Shown one piece after another: positions 25,663 through 34,725 of a DNA stretch of 64,000 bases. Under the pieces are notes generated by a model. That model worked only from the letters and a program-made list of their open reading frames with translations, made no database searches and had not been told where the DNA came from. The translations under genes and the position numbers were made by a program. Source of the stretch: Coriobacteriaceae bacterium (GTDB lineage: Bacteria; Actinomycetota; Coriobacteriia; Coriobacteriales; UMGS124). The first letter of the stretch is position 1. Each line of letters opens with the position of its first letter. The stretch is taken from contig JAHZGC010000022.1 in NCBI GenBank assembly GCA_019421015.1, positions 4,501 to 68,500 on the forward strand. Reading direction: 5' to 3'.

Positions 25663-26100
25663 TTACTCAGTTCCCTGGGCGGCCTCGTTGGAGTCCTGGC
25701 CCGCCCGCGACGCCTTGACGGCGTCGACCGCCTCCTGCTTCACCGAACCGTCGGGGTTCATCATGCTCGCGATGTCGGGGTGCCCCGAAGGCAGAGACCC
25801 CTCCTCCTGGGCCGCCTGCGATGCGGCGGGAACGACGGCGGTGTCAGGGGCGGGACGATCCACGACCGCCATGGCGATACAATAGCCAATGCCTATTCCC
25901 AGCAGCAGCGCCACGACCGCAATGGCCACGACGAGACCGGGTGTCGGAGGCTTGGTTGTGCCTGCGTCCTTCTGACCCTTTGTCTGAACTTGAGCTTTAG
26001 ATTTTGTCTTTGCGTTGCCAGACCCCAAGGCCTGGGAGGCCCGCCGTTGAGCGAGGTCTCCCTCTTCCTCGAAGAACTGGTCTGAACCAGAAGATGCCAT
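25663..26100 (-). CDS. Single-pass membrane protein of unknown function
   Basis: A 145-residue protein with a hydrophilic N-terminal half (about 60 residues, Lys/Gln/Ser-rich), one helix (GLVVAIAVVALLLGIGIGYCIAMAVV) and a short outside part with HPDIASMMNPDGSVKQEAV. The ATG at 26100 has AAAGG 6 bases upstream; a GTG 18 bases further up is in frame but has no clear site. I do not recognise a family. Confidence 0.65.
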   Translation of the reverse strand: MASSGSDQFFEEEGDLAQRRASQALGSGNAKTKSKAQVQTKGQKDAGTTKPPTPGLVVAIAVVALLLGIGIGYCIAMAVVDRPAPDTAVVPAASQAAQEEGSLPSGHPDIASMMNPDGSVKQEAVDAVKASRAGQDSNEAAQGTE

Positions 26101-26150
26101 GTCAACCTTTCTTGCCACAAACGCGGGCGCGGGATGATTCAGGGGATACC

Positions 26151-27536
26151 TTAAGAGCGCAGCCGTTTGCGCAGCTTCTCGATGTTGCTGACGATGCGGC
26201 GCATGTTGCCCATATCAGCCGTCAGGACGTGGCCGAACTTGTCGGAGGCGTCAAAGACGATGCGGCCGCCAACCATGGTCATGAGGATGTTGTCGCGGTC
26301 GGCCGTGTGCACGACGGCCGAGGTCGGGAAGTGCGTGGGCGCCTGACGGGAGTCCGAGAGGTCGATGGCCACGATGTCGGCCTGCTTGCCGGGATCCAAA
26401 GACCCCACGATGTCGTCCATGCCGAGGGCGCGCGCGGAGTCGAGCGTCGCCATGCGGATCATGTCGGGGCCCTGGATAAAGCCCTTGAGCCCGTTCACGG
26501 CACGCAGGGCGAGCATCGTGAAGCGCATCTCCTCGATGGGGTCGATGCTGTCGGCGGCGGCGGGCGAGTCGGTGCCCAGGCCCACGGTGATGCCGGCCTC
26601 CTGCATCTGGACGATGGGGGCGACGCCCATGCCGAGCTTGGCGTTGGCGCGCGGGCAGACCGCAACGTTCACGCCGTACTCGGCCAGGACCTCGATGTCG
26701 CGAGCGTCGACCTTCACGCAGTGGATGGCGAGGACCTCAGGTACCGACAGGATGTCCCAGTTGAGTGCGTACTGCACCGGCGAGCAACCGGCCGGCAGCA
26801 GCTCGAGGGCCTGCCGGTGCTCGAAGGCACGGTGCGTGTCTGAGTCACTGGCGATGGAGAAGGGCGAAGAGCCGTAGCGGATGAAGTCGCACTCCTCCTG
26901 GGAGCCGGCCAAGTGTATGGCCACGGGAACGTGCTCGTCGGTCGCGTAGCGCGCGACCTCCTTCAGGATCTGCGGATGGCAGGTATAGAGGCTGTCGGGC
27001 CCGATGCCGAAGCGGAAGCGCCCGCTCGTGGAGGCGTGGCGCCACTCCGCGATCTGGTCCACGGCCGACTGCATGGCCGGGGCCACCTGTTCGCGGCTTG
27101 CCGCGCCCACCTCGCGGTAGATGATGCCGCGCAGGCCGAGCCGCTCCGCCGCAGGAAGGCTCGCCCCGGTGGAGGTGACGTCGGCCACCGTCGTGATGCC
27201 GGCGGAGAGCGCCTCGTAGGCACCGAGCACGGCCGAATCGATCCAGTCCTGCTCGGTCAGCAGCGCCTCCTTCTCAAGGACGAAGGCCTTCCACTTGGCA
27301 TAGGGGGCGTCGTTGAGCAGCCCGCGCATGATTGCGTATTCGAGATGCGAGTGGCAGTCCACAAAACCGGGCATGACGGCCGCCATGCCGAAGTCGCGGA
27401 CCTCCTCGTCGGGATAGCGGAGCTTAAGCTCCGAGGCGGGCCCCACGTCGACGACCTTGTCTTCTCGGACCAAGACGGCGCCGTGCTCGATATAGGGGGT
27501 GGACACGGGCAGGACGTAACGGGCGGTTATCAGCAT
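26151..27536 (-). CDS. Amidohydrolase, probable aminodeoxyfutalosine deaminase or related nucleoside deaminase
   Basis: A 461-residue amidohydrolase-superfamily enzyme with the metal motif PGFVDCHSHLE, a later AIHLAGSQEE, AIHCVKVD (metal His) and GLGTDSPAAADS (metal Asp). This set is shared by adenosine, S-adenosylhomocysteine and aminodeoxyfutalosine deaminases. The gene lies directly before ubiE/menG on the same strand, and that neighbourhood favours the futalosine menaquinone route. The specificity is inference; chlorohydrolase-type annotations are alternatives. Confidence 0.68.
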   Translation of the reverse strand: MLITARYVLPVSTPYIEHGAVLVREDKVVDVGPASELKLRYPDEEVRDFGMAAVMPGFVDCHSHLEYAIMRGLLNDAPYAKWKAFVLEKEALLTEQDWIDSAVLGAYEALSAGITTVADVTSTGASLPAAERLGLRGIIYREVGAASREQVAPAMQSAVDQIAEWRHASTSGRFRFGIGPDSLYTCHPQILKEVARYATDEHVPVAIHLAGSQEECDFIRYGSSPFSIASDSDTHRAFEHRQALELLPAGCSPVQYALNWDILSVPEVLAIHCVKVDARDIEVLAEYGVNVAVCPRANAKLGMGVAPIVQMQEAGITVGLGTDSPAAADSIDPIEEMRFTMLALRAVNGLKGFIQGPDMIRMATLDSARALGMDDIVGSLDPGKQADIVAIDLSDSRQAPTHFPTSAVVHTADRDNILMTMVGGRIVFDASDKFGHVLTADMGNMRRIVSNIEKLRKRLRS

Positions 27537-27572
27537 ACTGACCTCCAGACCAGAAGTGTTGGGGACGGCCGC

Positions 27573-28307
27573 CTAGCACGCGGCCTTGCGGGCCAAGTAG
27601 ACTGCGGCGATGCCACCGGTGCAGTCATGGTAGCCGACCTCGGCGAAACCGGCCTCCTTGAGCTCCTCCACGATGCGCTCCTGCACCGGAAACTCGCTGA
27701 TCGACCGGGCAAGGTACTTGAAGCCCTCGCGGTCGCCGGCAACGCAGCCGCCCACGAAGGGCACGACGTGGTCCCGGTACACGTTGTAGACCGAGCGCCA
27801 CAGGGCGTTTTTTGGCGTGCCGAACTCCAGGATCGCCGCACGGCCACCGGGCCTGAGCACGCGCAGCGCCTCGTCCATCGCCTTGGCGCGGTCGCTGAAG
27901 TTGCGCAGGCCGTAGGCCATGGTGAGCACGTCGAAGGACGAGTCGCCGTAGGGCAGGTTCATGGCGTCGGCCTCGGTGAAGGCCATGGGCACCCCCCGGG
28001 ACGCCCCGGCCTCGGAGCGTTCCCGGGCCACCCGCAGCATCGCCGGCGTGAAGTCAGACACCTCGATGGAGGCCGGCGGGCAGCGTCGGCACAGCTCGAA
28101 GGCGACATCGCCCGTGCCGCCCGCCACGTCGAGCACCTTCTCGTCCGCCGTGCAGGCCGCCGTCTCGGCAAGGACCTTGAGCCAGCTCCTGTAGATGCCG
28201 AGGCTGCTCACGGCGTTGAACGTGCCGTAGGAGTCGGCGATCTTCGAAAAGATCCCGCGGACCATGGACCCCTTGGGGTCGACGGGGAGGCTGCCGTCGT
28301 TAGCCAC
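27573..28307 (-). CDS. ubiE: Demethylmenaquinone methyltransferase (UbiE/MenG)
   Basis: This enzyme adds the last methyl group to the menaquinone ring, using S-adenosylmethionine. The 244-residue protein has the SAM-binding VLDVAGGTGDVAFEL, the family run MAYGLRNFSDRAKAMDEALR and FSKIADSYGTFN near the start. It overlaps the upstream aminotransferase by 8 bases and precedes the amidohydrolase by 36 bases, forming a likely three-gene unit. Confidence 0.9.
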   Translation of the reverse strand: MANDGSLPVDPKGSMVRGIFSKIADSYGTFNAVSSLGIYRSWLKVLAETAACTADEKVLDVAGGTGDVAFELCRRCPPASIEVSDFTPAMLRVARERSEAGASRGVPMAFTEADAMNLPYGDSSFDVLTMAYGLRNFSDRAKAMDEALRVLRPGGRAAILEFGTPKNALWRSVYNVYRDHVVPFVGGCVAGDREGFKYLARSISEFPVQERIVEELKEAGFAEVGYHDCTGGIAAVYLARKAAC

Positions 28308-29601
28308 GGGAGCGGCCCTCCCTCGCCAGACGGGCAGAGACGAGCTTCACGCAGGTGACGAAGACGTCCAAGGCTCGGTCGAGCTCCCCAAGGCTCGGGA
28401 AGCTCGGGGCTATGCGGATGTTGGTGTCCTCGGGGTCGACCCCGTAGGGCCAGGTCGCCCCCGCGCCGGTCAGCGTCACGCCGCACTCCTTGCACAGCTC
28501 CACGATGGCGCGCGCCGACCCGCGCGGGCCGTCGAACGACACAAAGTAGCCCCCGAGGGGCTTGGTCCAGGTGGCGACCCCCAGCTCCCCCAGGCCGCGA
28601 CGCAGACGCTCGTCGACAAGCTCGAACCGCGGCCGAAGGACGTCGGCCTGGAGCGCCATGTGCTCGCGCAGGCCCTCCATGTCGCGCAGGTAGCGGACGT
28701 GGCGAAGCTGGTTCAGCTTGTCGTGGCCGATCATGCGGTGGCGGTATTCCGAGAGGAGGTCGTCGAGGTTGGCCTTGGAGGCGGCCATGGCCGAGACGCC
28801 GGCACCGGCAAGGGTGATCTTGCTCGTCGAGCAGAAGGCGTAGACGAGGTCCGGGTTCTGGTTGCGCTCCAGCTCCTCAAAGACGTTGAGCAGCACCTCG
28901 CGGCGGTCGGGGTACAGGTCGTGCTCGCAGTAGGCGTTGTCCCAGTAGACGCGGAAGTCCGGGGCCGCCGGCCTCAGGGCCGCCACACGCCGCACCGCCT
29001 CGTCGGAGTAGGTGACGCCGGAGGGGTTCGAGTACTTGGGGACGCACCACATCCCCTTGACCGTAGGGTCGCCCACCAGCTCCTCGACCACGTCCATGTC
29101 GGGGCCTTCGGGGGTGAGCGGCACCGCGACGAGCTTGAAGCCGAACTGCTCGGCGATGCCGAAATGGCGGTCGTAGCCGGGCGTCAGGCAAATCCACGTG
29201 AGGGGCTCCCGCTGCATCTGGAGCATGAACGGCTCGCAGCCGCACACACCGTGCACCATGGCGTGGGCCAAGGCGTCGTACATCAGGGTCAGGGAGCTCT
29301 CCCCGCCGATCAAGACGTTGTCGGCGCCCACCCCGAGCATCTCGCCGAACAGGGCGCGCGCCGAGGGGATGCCTTCGATGCAGCCGTAGTTGCGGCAGTC
29401 GATGCCGCCGTCGGTCAGGTCGGAATCGGGGGCGAGCGTCGCGAGTATGGGCAGCGACAGCTCGAGCTGATCGGGCGAGGGCTTGCCGCGGGCCATGTTG
29501 AGCTTGAGGCCGCACGCTTTGACGGCAGCCGCCTCCTCCTCGAGCCGGGCGATCTCGGCATCGAGCTCGGCCGGCGGTAAAGACTCGTAGAACGAGGACA
29601 T
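28300..29601 (-). CDS. Aminotransferase of the class I AspT-like group (PF12897-like)
   Basis: A PLP-dependent aminotransferase of 433 residues. The N-terminal signature LNMARGKPSPDQLELS is typical of the actinobacterial aspartate aminotransferase subgroup PF12897. The PLP lysine lies in STSKITLAGAG, and NPSGVTYSDE and DNAYCEHDL are cofactor contacts. GGGGAGAAG precedes the ATG. The likely reaction is aspartate plus 2-oxoglutarate to oxaloacetate plus glutamate, by family resemblance. Confidence 0.82.
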   Translation of the reverse strand: MSSFYESLPPAELDAEIARLEEEAAAVKACGLKLNMARGKPSPDQLELSLPILATLAPDSDLTDGGIDCRNYGCIEGIPSARALFGEMLGVGADNVLIGGESSLTLMYDALAHAMVHGVCGCEPFMLQMQREPLTWICLTPGYDRHFGIAEQFGFKLVAVPLTPEGPDMDVVEELVGDPTVKGMWCVPKYSNPSGVTYSDEAVRRVAALRPAAPDFRVYWDNAYCEHDLYPDRREVLLNVFEELERNQNPDLVYAFCSTSKITLAGAGVSAMAASKANLDDLLSEYRHRMIGHDKLNQLRHVRYLRDMEGLREHMALQADVLRPRFELVDERLRRGLGELGVATWTKPLGGYFVSFDGPRGSARAIVELCKECGVTLTGAGATWPYGVDPEDTNIRIAPSFPSLGELDRALDVFVTCVKLVSARLAREGRSRG

Positions 29602-29785
29602 GGGCTTCTCCCCTAGGTCGGCGCGGACACCTGCGCCCCCTGCGACAGGGCGCGGCTGAGTACCCCATCATATACATGGAGGGGCCCGGCGGTCCCCGGA
29701 AGGGCCGCGCCCACGCAATCAACGGCACCGGCGTGCCGTGCAAGCGGAAAAACGCGGCGGGGCCGACCCCACGGCAGGACTGCCG

Positions 29786-29791
29786 TATAAT
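29786..29791 (+). promoter_or_regulatory. Candidate -10 box in the 29602-29833 divergent intergenic region
   Basis: A perfect TATAAT 42 bases before the start of the 29834 gene. No good -35 is visible 17 bases upstream. Nothing else notable was seen in this 232-base region between divergent genes. Confidence 0.4.
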
Positions 29792-29833
29792 CGGGGGCCT
29801 TCCCGACACGCCCCGCGACCGATAGGAGCCCCC

Positions 29834-30100
29834 ATGGCGCCCGCACCCATCATCAACGTGCCCCACGACGAAGACTACGGCGTCCTCCAGGACCTCGTGG
29901 ACGCCGTCTTTAGGAGGGCTCCCCGCGTGAGCCGCATGGAGCTTCTGACCCAGGCCGAGGCCCACGACGTGAGCGAGGACATCATGGAGGTGGTGGAGCT
30001 CATGCCCTCGGGCAGCTACACGCGCACCGAGATGGCCGACCAGATGAACTCCATCATAACCGCCCACGGATGGGGCCTGCGCTACGGCACGGTGGAATAG
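29834..30100 (+). CDS. Small protein resembling DUF2795
   Basis: An 88-residue soluble protein whose middle, RMELLTQAEAHDVSEDIMEV then LMPSGSYTRTEM, resembles the short DUF2795 fold found in actinobacteria. Function unknown. The ATG at 29834 has ATAGGAG 7 bases upstream. It sits just before the methionyl-tRNA synthetase-like gene and may be in the same transcript. Confidence 0.65.
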   Translation: MAPAPIINVPHDEDYGVLQDLVDAVFRRAPRVSRMELLTQAEAHDVSEDIMEVVELMPSGSYTRTEMADQMNSIITAHGWGLRYGTVE

Positions 30101-30192
30101 GGTTTATACTTACATACCTGCAACGCGCCGTTCCGGCACCGGCCGACGAGCAAGACGAACAAGCCCCACACCCCACGGACGGAGACGCCCCC

Positions 30193-32193
30193 ATGAGCAA
30201 CCCGAGCACTGCGAACCGACCTGTCTTCCCCAAGCGCGCCGTCGTGACCGGCGGCATGCCCTACGGCAACAAGAACCTGCACTTCGGCCACATCAGCGGC
30301 GTCTTCGTGCCCGCCGACTTCTACGCACGCTTCCTGCGCGACCGCATCGGCGCGCAGAACGTGCTGTTCGTGAGCGGGACCGACTGCTACGGCTCCCCCA
30401 TCATGGAGGGCTTCCGCAAAAAGGCGGCCGAGGGCTACGAGGGGACCATCGAAGACTACGTGTGCGAGAACCACGAGGCCCAGGCCGCGGCCCTCGACGC
30501 CTACGGGATCTCGCTCGACCTGTTCGGCGGGAGCGCCCTGGAACCGGCCAAGCCCTTCCACGACGAGCTGACGGCCCAGGTCGTCGAGCGCCTCCACAGC
30601 CTGGGCAAGCTCTCGTTGCGCTCCACCAAGCAGTTCTACGACCCGGAGGCCCAGCAGTTCCTCAACGGCCGCCAGGTCCAGGGGTTCTGCCCCGTGCGGG
30701 GGTGCAAGAGCGAGAAGGCCTACGCCGACGAGTGCGACCTGGGCCACCAGTTCGAGCCCGAGGAGCTCATCAAACCCGTGTCGCAGCTCACCGGCTGCAC
30801 CCCCGAGCTGCGCCCCGTGGCGAACTGGTACTTCGATCTGCCTGCGGAGCATGACTTCATCGCCCGGGAGGTCGCCCGCCAGGAGGCGGACCCGCGCGTG
30901 CGCCCCGTGGTGACCTCGACCGTCGCCGAGTGGCTCCTCCCCCCCGTGATCTACATCCAGAACACGTTCCGCGCGGCCTACGACGAGATGGCCCCGACGC
31001 TGCCCGCCCACCGGCTCTCCGTGGAGGAGGGCAAGTCGTCGTTCGACCTCACCTTTGAGAGCTGGCAGGACCGCGACACCGCCCGCGACGCCCTGGCCGC
31101 GGCGGGCGTACGCTTCCGCACCGGCAAGACGCTGCTCCCCTTCCGCATCACGGGCAACATCGACTGGGGCGTGCCCGTCCCGGCCGTCGACGGCGTGGAG
31201 GGCCTGACCGCGTGGTGTTGGCCCGAGTCGCTGTGGGCGCCCATCTCGTTCACCCGTGCCGTCCTGGCGGCCGACAGGACCGCCTCGCAGCACCGCTATT
31301 CCGACGACGACTGGCGCGCATGGTGGTGCGATCCCGAGGCCGCCCAGTTCCAGTTCATAGGCCAGGACAACATCTACTTCTACTGCGTGGCCCAACCGGG
31401 CCTCTGGGAGGCGCTGGACTGGGGGCTCGACCAGAGCGTGCCCGTGGCCAACTACCACATCCTGTTCATGGGAAAGAAGGCTTCGAGCTCGGGAGCCGTG
31501 AAGCCGCCCATGGCCGTGGAGCTGCTCGACCAGTACACCCCCGAGCAGCTGCGCGCCCACTGGCTGTCGCTCGGCTTGGCCGACAAGCCCGTGAGCTTCT
31601 CGCCCAAGCCCTGGGAGACCGACCCCGAGAAGCGTTCGGACCCCCGTGTGGCCGACCCGGCCCTCAAGGAGTCGGCGCTGCTCACCAACGTCTTTAACCG
31701 CCTGGCGCGCTCCTGCTTCTACGGGGCGGCCGAGGTCTGCGACCTCAAGCTGCCGCAGGGGGCTCCCTCTCCCGAGGCCGCGCAGGCGTGCGCCAAGGCG
31801 CTGCTCGACTTCGAGTCCAAGATGTACGTCCTCGACTTCCCCGGTGCCTTCGGCGTGGCCGAGGCGTTCATCCGCGACGCAAACAAGCGCTGGAGCGACG
31901 CGAGCAAGGCGGCCAAGAACGCCGACGACCGCACGGCGCACGTCGCCGCCCTCACCGACGCCTTCGCGGCCCTGCGCGTCGCGGCCCTGCTCATGCACCC
32001 GGCGGTGCCCAGGGGGTGCGAGATGATCTGCGAGTACTTTGGCTTCTCGCCCGAGCTGTTCTTTAGCTGGGACAACGCGTTTCTCACCCTCGACGAGCTC
32101 ACGGAGCTGGCCGGCGAGCGCCCCGGTGAGCACCGTGTGGGGCAGCTCCCGCCGCGCACGGACTTTTTTGCGAAGCACCCGAGCCAGCTTTAA
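30193..32193 (+). CDS. Methionyl-tRNA synthetase-like class I synthetase with altered KMSKS motif
   Basis: A 666-residue protein in the methionyl-tRNA synthetase family. The HIGH signature is HFGH (residues 30-33). A Cys-containing insert around CPVRGC..DECDLGH matches the zinc knuckle. The second signature appears as KASSS (429-433, in MGKKASSSG) where KMSKS is expected; the surrounding IGQDN and ANYHILFM are in place. An anticodon-type helical domain follows and no C-terminal tRNA-binding (Trbp111-like) module is seen. It may be the only MetRS or a second divergent one; this window cannot decide. GGAG precedes the ATG. Confidence 0.78.
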   Translation: MSNPSTANRPVFPKRAVVTGGMPYGNKNLHFGHISGVFVPADFYARFLRDRIGAQNVLFVSGTDCYGSPIMEGFRKKAAEGYEGTIEDYVCENHEAQAAALDAYGISLDLFGGSALEPAKPFHDELTAQVVERLHSLGKLSLRSTKQFYDPEAQQFLNGRQVQGFCPVRGCKSEKAYADECDLGHQFEPEELIKPVSQLTGCTPELRPVANWYFDLPAEHDFIAREVARQEADPRVRPVVTSTVAEWLLPPVIYIQNTFRAAYDEMAPTLPAHRLSVEEGKSSFDLTFESWQDRDTARDALAAAGVRFRTGKTLLPFRITGNIDWGVPVPAVDGVEGLTAWCWPESLWAPISFTRAVLAADRTASQHRYSDDDWRAWWCDPEAAQFQFIGQDNIYFYCVAQPGLWEALDWGLDQSVPVANYHILFMGKKASSSGAVKPPMAVELLDQYTPEQLRAHWLSLGLADKPVSFSPKPWETDPEKRSDPRVADPALKESALLTNVFNRLARSCFYGAAEVCDLKLPQGAPSPEAAQACAKALLDFESKMYVLDFPGAFGVAEAFIRDANKRWSDASKAAKNADDRTAHVAALTDAFAALRVAALLMHPAVPRGCEMICEYFGFSPELFFSWDNAFLTLDELTELAGERPGEHRVGQLPPRTDFFAKHPSQL

Positions 32194-32247
32194 GGCCGCC
32201 CCGGTTCGGGTACGTACTTGCGCAAAACTGTCGACAAGGGAGGTCGT

Positions 32248-33060
32248 ATGGGACGCTTTATAGGATGGATCGGCCCAATAGCCTATCTTGCTGCGGTCGG
32301 AGCGCTTTCGACCCTCGCCATCTGGTTCGCATGCTTTCCGGGCAACGGCTATCTGGCCGCATGGCTGAGCCTTGCGTTCGGCGGCCACGCCTCGCTGGCC
32401 CTCGACGCGACCACGCCGCTCACGGCAGACGGCATCGACGCGCTGTCGGGCGCCTGCATCGTGCTGGCCGCCACCTGGTGCGTCGCCGTGCTGTGGTTCA
32501 TAGGGCAGGCGGCCGTGCGCCACGACGGCCTCGACGACGAGCGTTGGACGGCGCACATGCTTGCGGTGGGCCTGGTGGGCCGCGTCGTCTTGGCACCGCT
32601 GTGCGTCGCCTGCACCCTTGGCTCGGCGGTGGCGGCGGGGGCGGCCATCGAGGCATGGGGCTACCATGGGTCCTTCTGGACGGGGGCCCTGTGGACGGAG
32701 GCCTTTGGCATGCTCGCCGTGCTGCCGGTGGCGCTGTACCAGATCTGCGGCGCGGCAAGGCTTGCCCACCGCGGGCTGCTTGGAACCACGGGGCTCGTAT
32801 GGAACGTGATCCTGGCGTTTCTCCCCACCCTGGGCTTCGTGGCCATGTGCGGCCTGTACGTCAACGGCCGCGAAGAGCTTATCGCAGCCCACGACCGCCG
32901 CGTGGTCGCCGACGCCATGGTCTGCTGCAGCGAGAGCCCGGCCGCGCAGGAGGACGACGACGCGGGCCAGGCGGCCGATCCTGAGGCCGAGACCGTCCCG
33001 GACCCCGGCTCTGCGCCCGCGCTCCCGGCACCCGACCCACGACCGGACGCGCGGGTGTAG
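32248..33060 (+). CDS. Multi-pass membrane protein of unknown function
   Basis: A 270-residue protein with about five hydrophobic segments up to residue 205 and an acidic Pro/Ala-rich cytosolic tail. No recognised motif. The ATG at 32248 has GGGAGG 5 bases upstream. It ends just before a strong bidirectional terminator and faces the 33254 lipoprotein gene. Confidence 0.65.
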   Translation: MGRFIGWIGPIAYLAAVGALSTLAIWFACFPGNGYLAAWLSLAFGGHASLALDATTPLTADGIDALSGACIVLAATWCVAVLWFIGQAAVRHDGLDDERWTAHMLAVGLVGRVVLAPLCVACTLGSAVAAGAAIEAWGYHGSFWTGALWTEAFGMLAVLPVALYQICGAARLAHRGLLGTTGLVWNVILAFLPTLGFVAMCGLYVNGREELIAAHDRRVVADAMVCCSESPAAQEDDDAGQAADPEAETVPDPGSAPALPAPDPRPDARV

Positions 33061-33085
33061 ACACCTCAAAGGGACGTGCCAAAAA

Positions 33086-33128
33086 GGGCCCGCCCGCAAG
33101 GCCGAAAAGACCTGCGGGCGGGCATTTT
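33086..33128. terminator. Bidirectional intrinsic terminator
   Basis: GCCCGCCCGCA / TGCGGGCGGGC with TTTT after the plus-strand stem and an A run before it (T run on the minus strand). It lies between convergent genes, adjacent to repeat R3. Confidence 0.85.
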
Positions 33129-33149
33129 GGTATCAACGGTTCTGTAAGT

Positions 33150-33257
33150 CTAGAGCGGTCCACAGAATTGCTGGACAAGGCGCGCGAGGGCGCGGTGTGC
33201 TTAAGGCACATAAGCCCGAGCGCAACGCGGTACAGGACTTTATTCAAAATGCTCTAG
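33150..33257. repeat. Palindromic intergenic repeat, copy R3
   Basis: 108 bp from CTAGAG to TCAAAATGCTCTAG. Its right half matches R4 almost base for base and its left half (CAGAATTGCTGGACAAGGCG) matches R1, so it combines both arm types. The tip is GTGC-ttaag-GCAC. Its terminal CTA (33254-33256) is the stop codon of the leftward lipoprotein gene. Confidence 0.88.
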
Positions 33258-33865
33258 GATTTTCCCTCCACGGCGTTGCCCAGGTCGTTGGGGAACAGGG
33301 TCTCCAGGAGGTTCGAGCCGTCGGGGCCCACCAGGATCACGTCGCATTGGACAGGAAGGCCGGCCACCTGCTGGTAGCCGCAGGCGATCTCGCCGGGGGC
33401 AAAGGGCAGCAGCGTCTCGACGGCCGAGAGGTTCGTCGTGTCGAGGGTCACGGTCACCGTGGCGAACTGCTCGTCGTAGTCCACCGCCGTCACATGGGGG
33501 TGCAGCCCGCTTGACGCCACGTCGTCGATGGCGCCCTTCGCATCGGCGTAGACGCGCTCCACAAACCCGGCGTACCCGTCGGCCGAAAACGTGACCGTAT
33601 AGCTGCCGTCGTCTTCTTTCGTGATGTCGGTGCCGCCGAAGTCTTGGAGCACGGCCATGGGGTCGCTCTCCCATACCCCCTCGAAAAAGACCTGGGGCAC
33701 GCTGACCGTCTGCTCCTCTGCCGGCGCCGCGATGACCGGGGCCTGGGTGGGCTGGTCCGACGGGGCGGCCTCGTCTTGGCCCGCACAGCCCGTGCCGAGC
33801 AGCCCGGCGCACACGGCCAGCGTAGAGGCGGCGCCCACTACCATGGCTTTAATACCCTTTTCCAT
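33254..33865 (-). CDS. Lipoprotein of unknown function
   Basis: A 203-residue secreted protein: signal MEKGIKAMVVGAASTLAV, lipobox LLGTGC, a Pro/Ala/Gln-rich spacer and a compact domain with VFFEGVWESDPMAVLQDFGG and DDGSYTVTFSADGYAGFV. The domain alternates strands and looks like a small surface or binding domain; no family recognised. The ATG at 33865 is the only start that gives a signal peptide. The stop codon is contributed by repeat R3. Confidence 0.7.
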   Translation of the reverse strand: MEKGIKAMVVGAASTLAVCAGLLGTGCAGQDEAAPSDQPTQAPVIAAPAEEQTVSVPQVFFEGVWESDPMAVLQDFGGTDITKEDDGSYTVTFSADGYAGFVERVYADAKGAIDDVASSGLHPHVTAVDYDEQFATVTVTLDTTNLSAVETLLPFAPGEIACGYQQVAGLPVQCDVILVGPDGSNLLETLFPNDLGNAVEGKS

Positions 33866-34089
33866 CCGCTCGCCCCAATCCCTCGCCTCTTGCGCCCGTA
33901 CCCAGTTTAAGACCTCGGGAGACGCGATGGAAAAGAACCGCAAACTCTGCACTGTCTTGGGGAGGAGCCCGCGGTGCGGCCGGCCCGGCGACGGCGGTGT
34001 GGGTATGGTGCCAAATGGGCCGGCTTCTTCATAAATCTGACGACGCGGGTATAACCCCCAGCGTAACGGTCTCGAGAAAAGAGCCTCCC

Positions 34090-34725
34090 ATGTCGTCAGC
34101 ACGGTTGCGCAGGTTTACCAAAGGAGACGAAATCGGCTACTTTGAGCCGCGCACCTGGGCGTTTTGGCGCTCCCTCATCGTAGTCCTCTGTGTGTTCAGC
34201 ATCGTGGGCCATTGGCTCGAGATACCGTACTGCGTCTTTATGGACCACTGCTTTGGCATCGTCACCGACGACTACAACGTCTGGACGGACCCGCTGTACC
34301 TTCCCTATTGGGTCTATGGCATCGGGGCCGTGGTCATGACCTTGGTGTTCGAGCCCTTTAAGGAGCACATCATAACGCGGCGCAAGACGGTCTGGGGCGC
34401 CTTGCTCGAGACCTTTGTGTACGCGACGCTGCTCAGCATGGTCTTGGAACTGGGCATCGGCCTTTTGATCAACCAGCCCGACGCAAGCGGCGTCTACCCC
34501 TTCTGGGACAACTCCCAGCTTCCCTTTAATATCATGGGGCAGGCCTGGATTGTGAACGACATCATGATCGGCCTGGTGGCGGTCCTGTACATCTGGGTGC
34601 TCTACCCCCTGATCTGCGCCGGCTTTCGGAGCCTGAGCCCGCGGGCGGCCAATATCGTCTTTGCCGCCGTGCTCGTCGTATTCGCCGCCTGCTGCATAGC
34701 GTCGTACACCATCCCCCTGACATAG
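34090..34725 (+). CDS. PF06541-like multi-pass membrane protein
   Basis: A 211-residue protein with five to six helices, resembling the membrane half of the 3545-4444 protein (VFSIVGHWLEIPYCVF, LYLPYWVYGIGAVVMTLVF). Members are annotated as putative ABC transporter permeases without proof. The ATG at 34090 has only a weak AAAAGAG upstream. No charged helical tail is present here. Confidence 0.6.
   Translation: MSSARLRRFTKGDEIGYFEPRTWAFWRSLIVVLCVFSIVGHWLEIPYCVFMDHCFGIVTDDYNVWTDPLYLPYWVYGIGAVVMTLVFEPFKEHIITRRKTVWGALLETFVYATLLSMVLELGIGLLINQPDASGVYPFWDNSQLPFNIMGQAWIVNDIMIGLVAVLYIWVLYPLICAGFRSLSPRAANIVFAAVLVVFAACCIASYTIPLT

Noticed and set aside
30082..33099. Very long leftward frame of about 1000 codons opposite the MetRS-like gene
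   Set aside because: It is the mirror of a GC-rich coding frame, has Arg/His/Gly-heavy composition and no ribosome site or family motif.
32879..33247. Apparent proteins across the repeat copies (also 36230-36550 and 2281-2847)
   Set aside because: Their similarity to each other comes from translating the palindromic repeat; no ribosome sites and no gene support.
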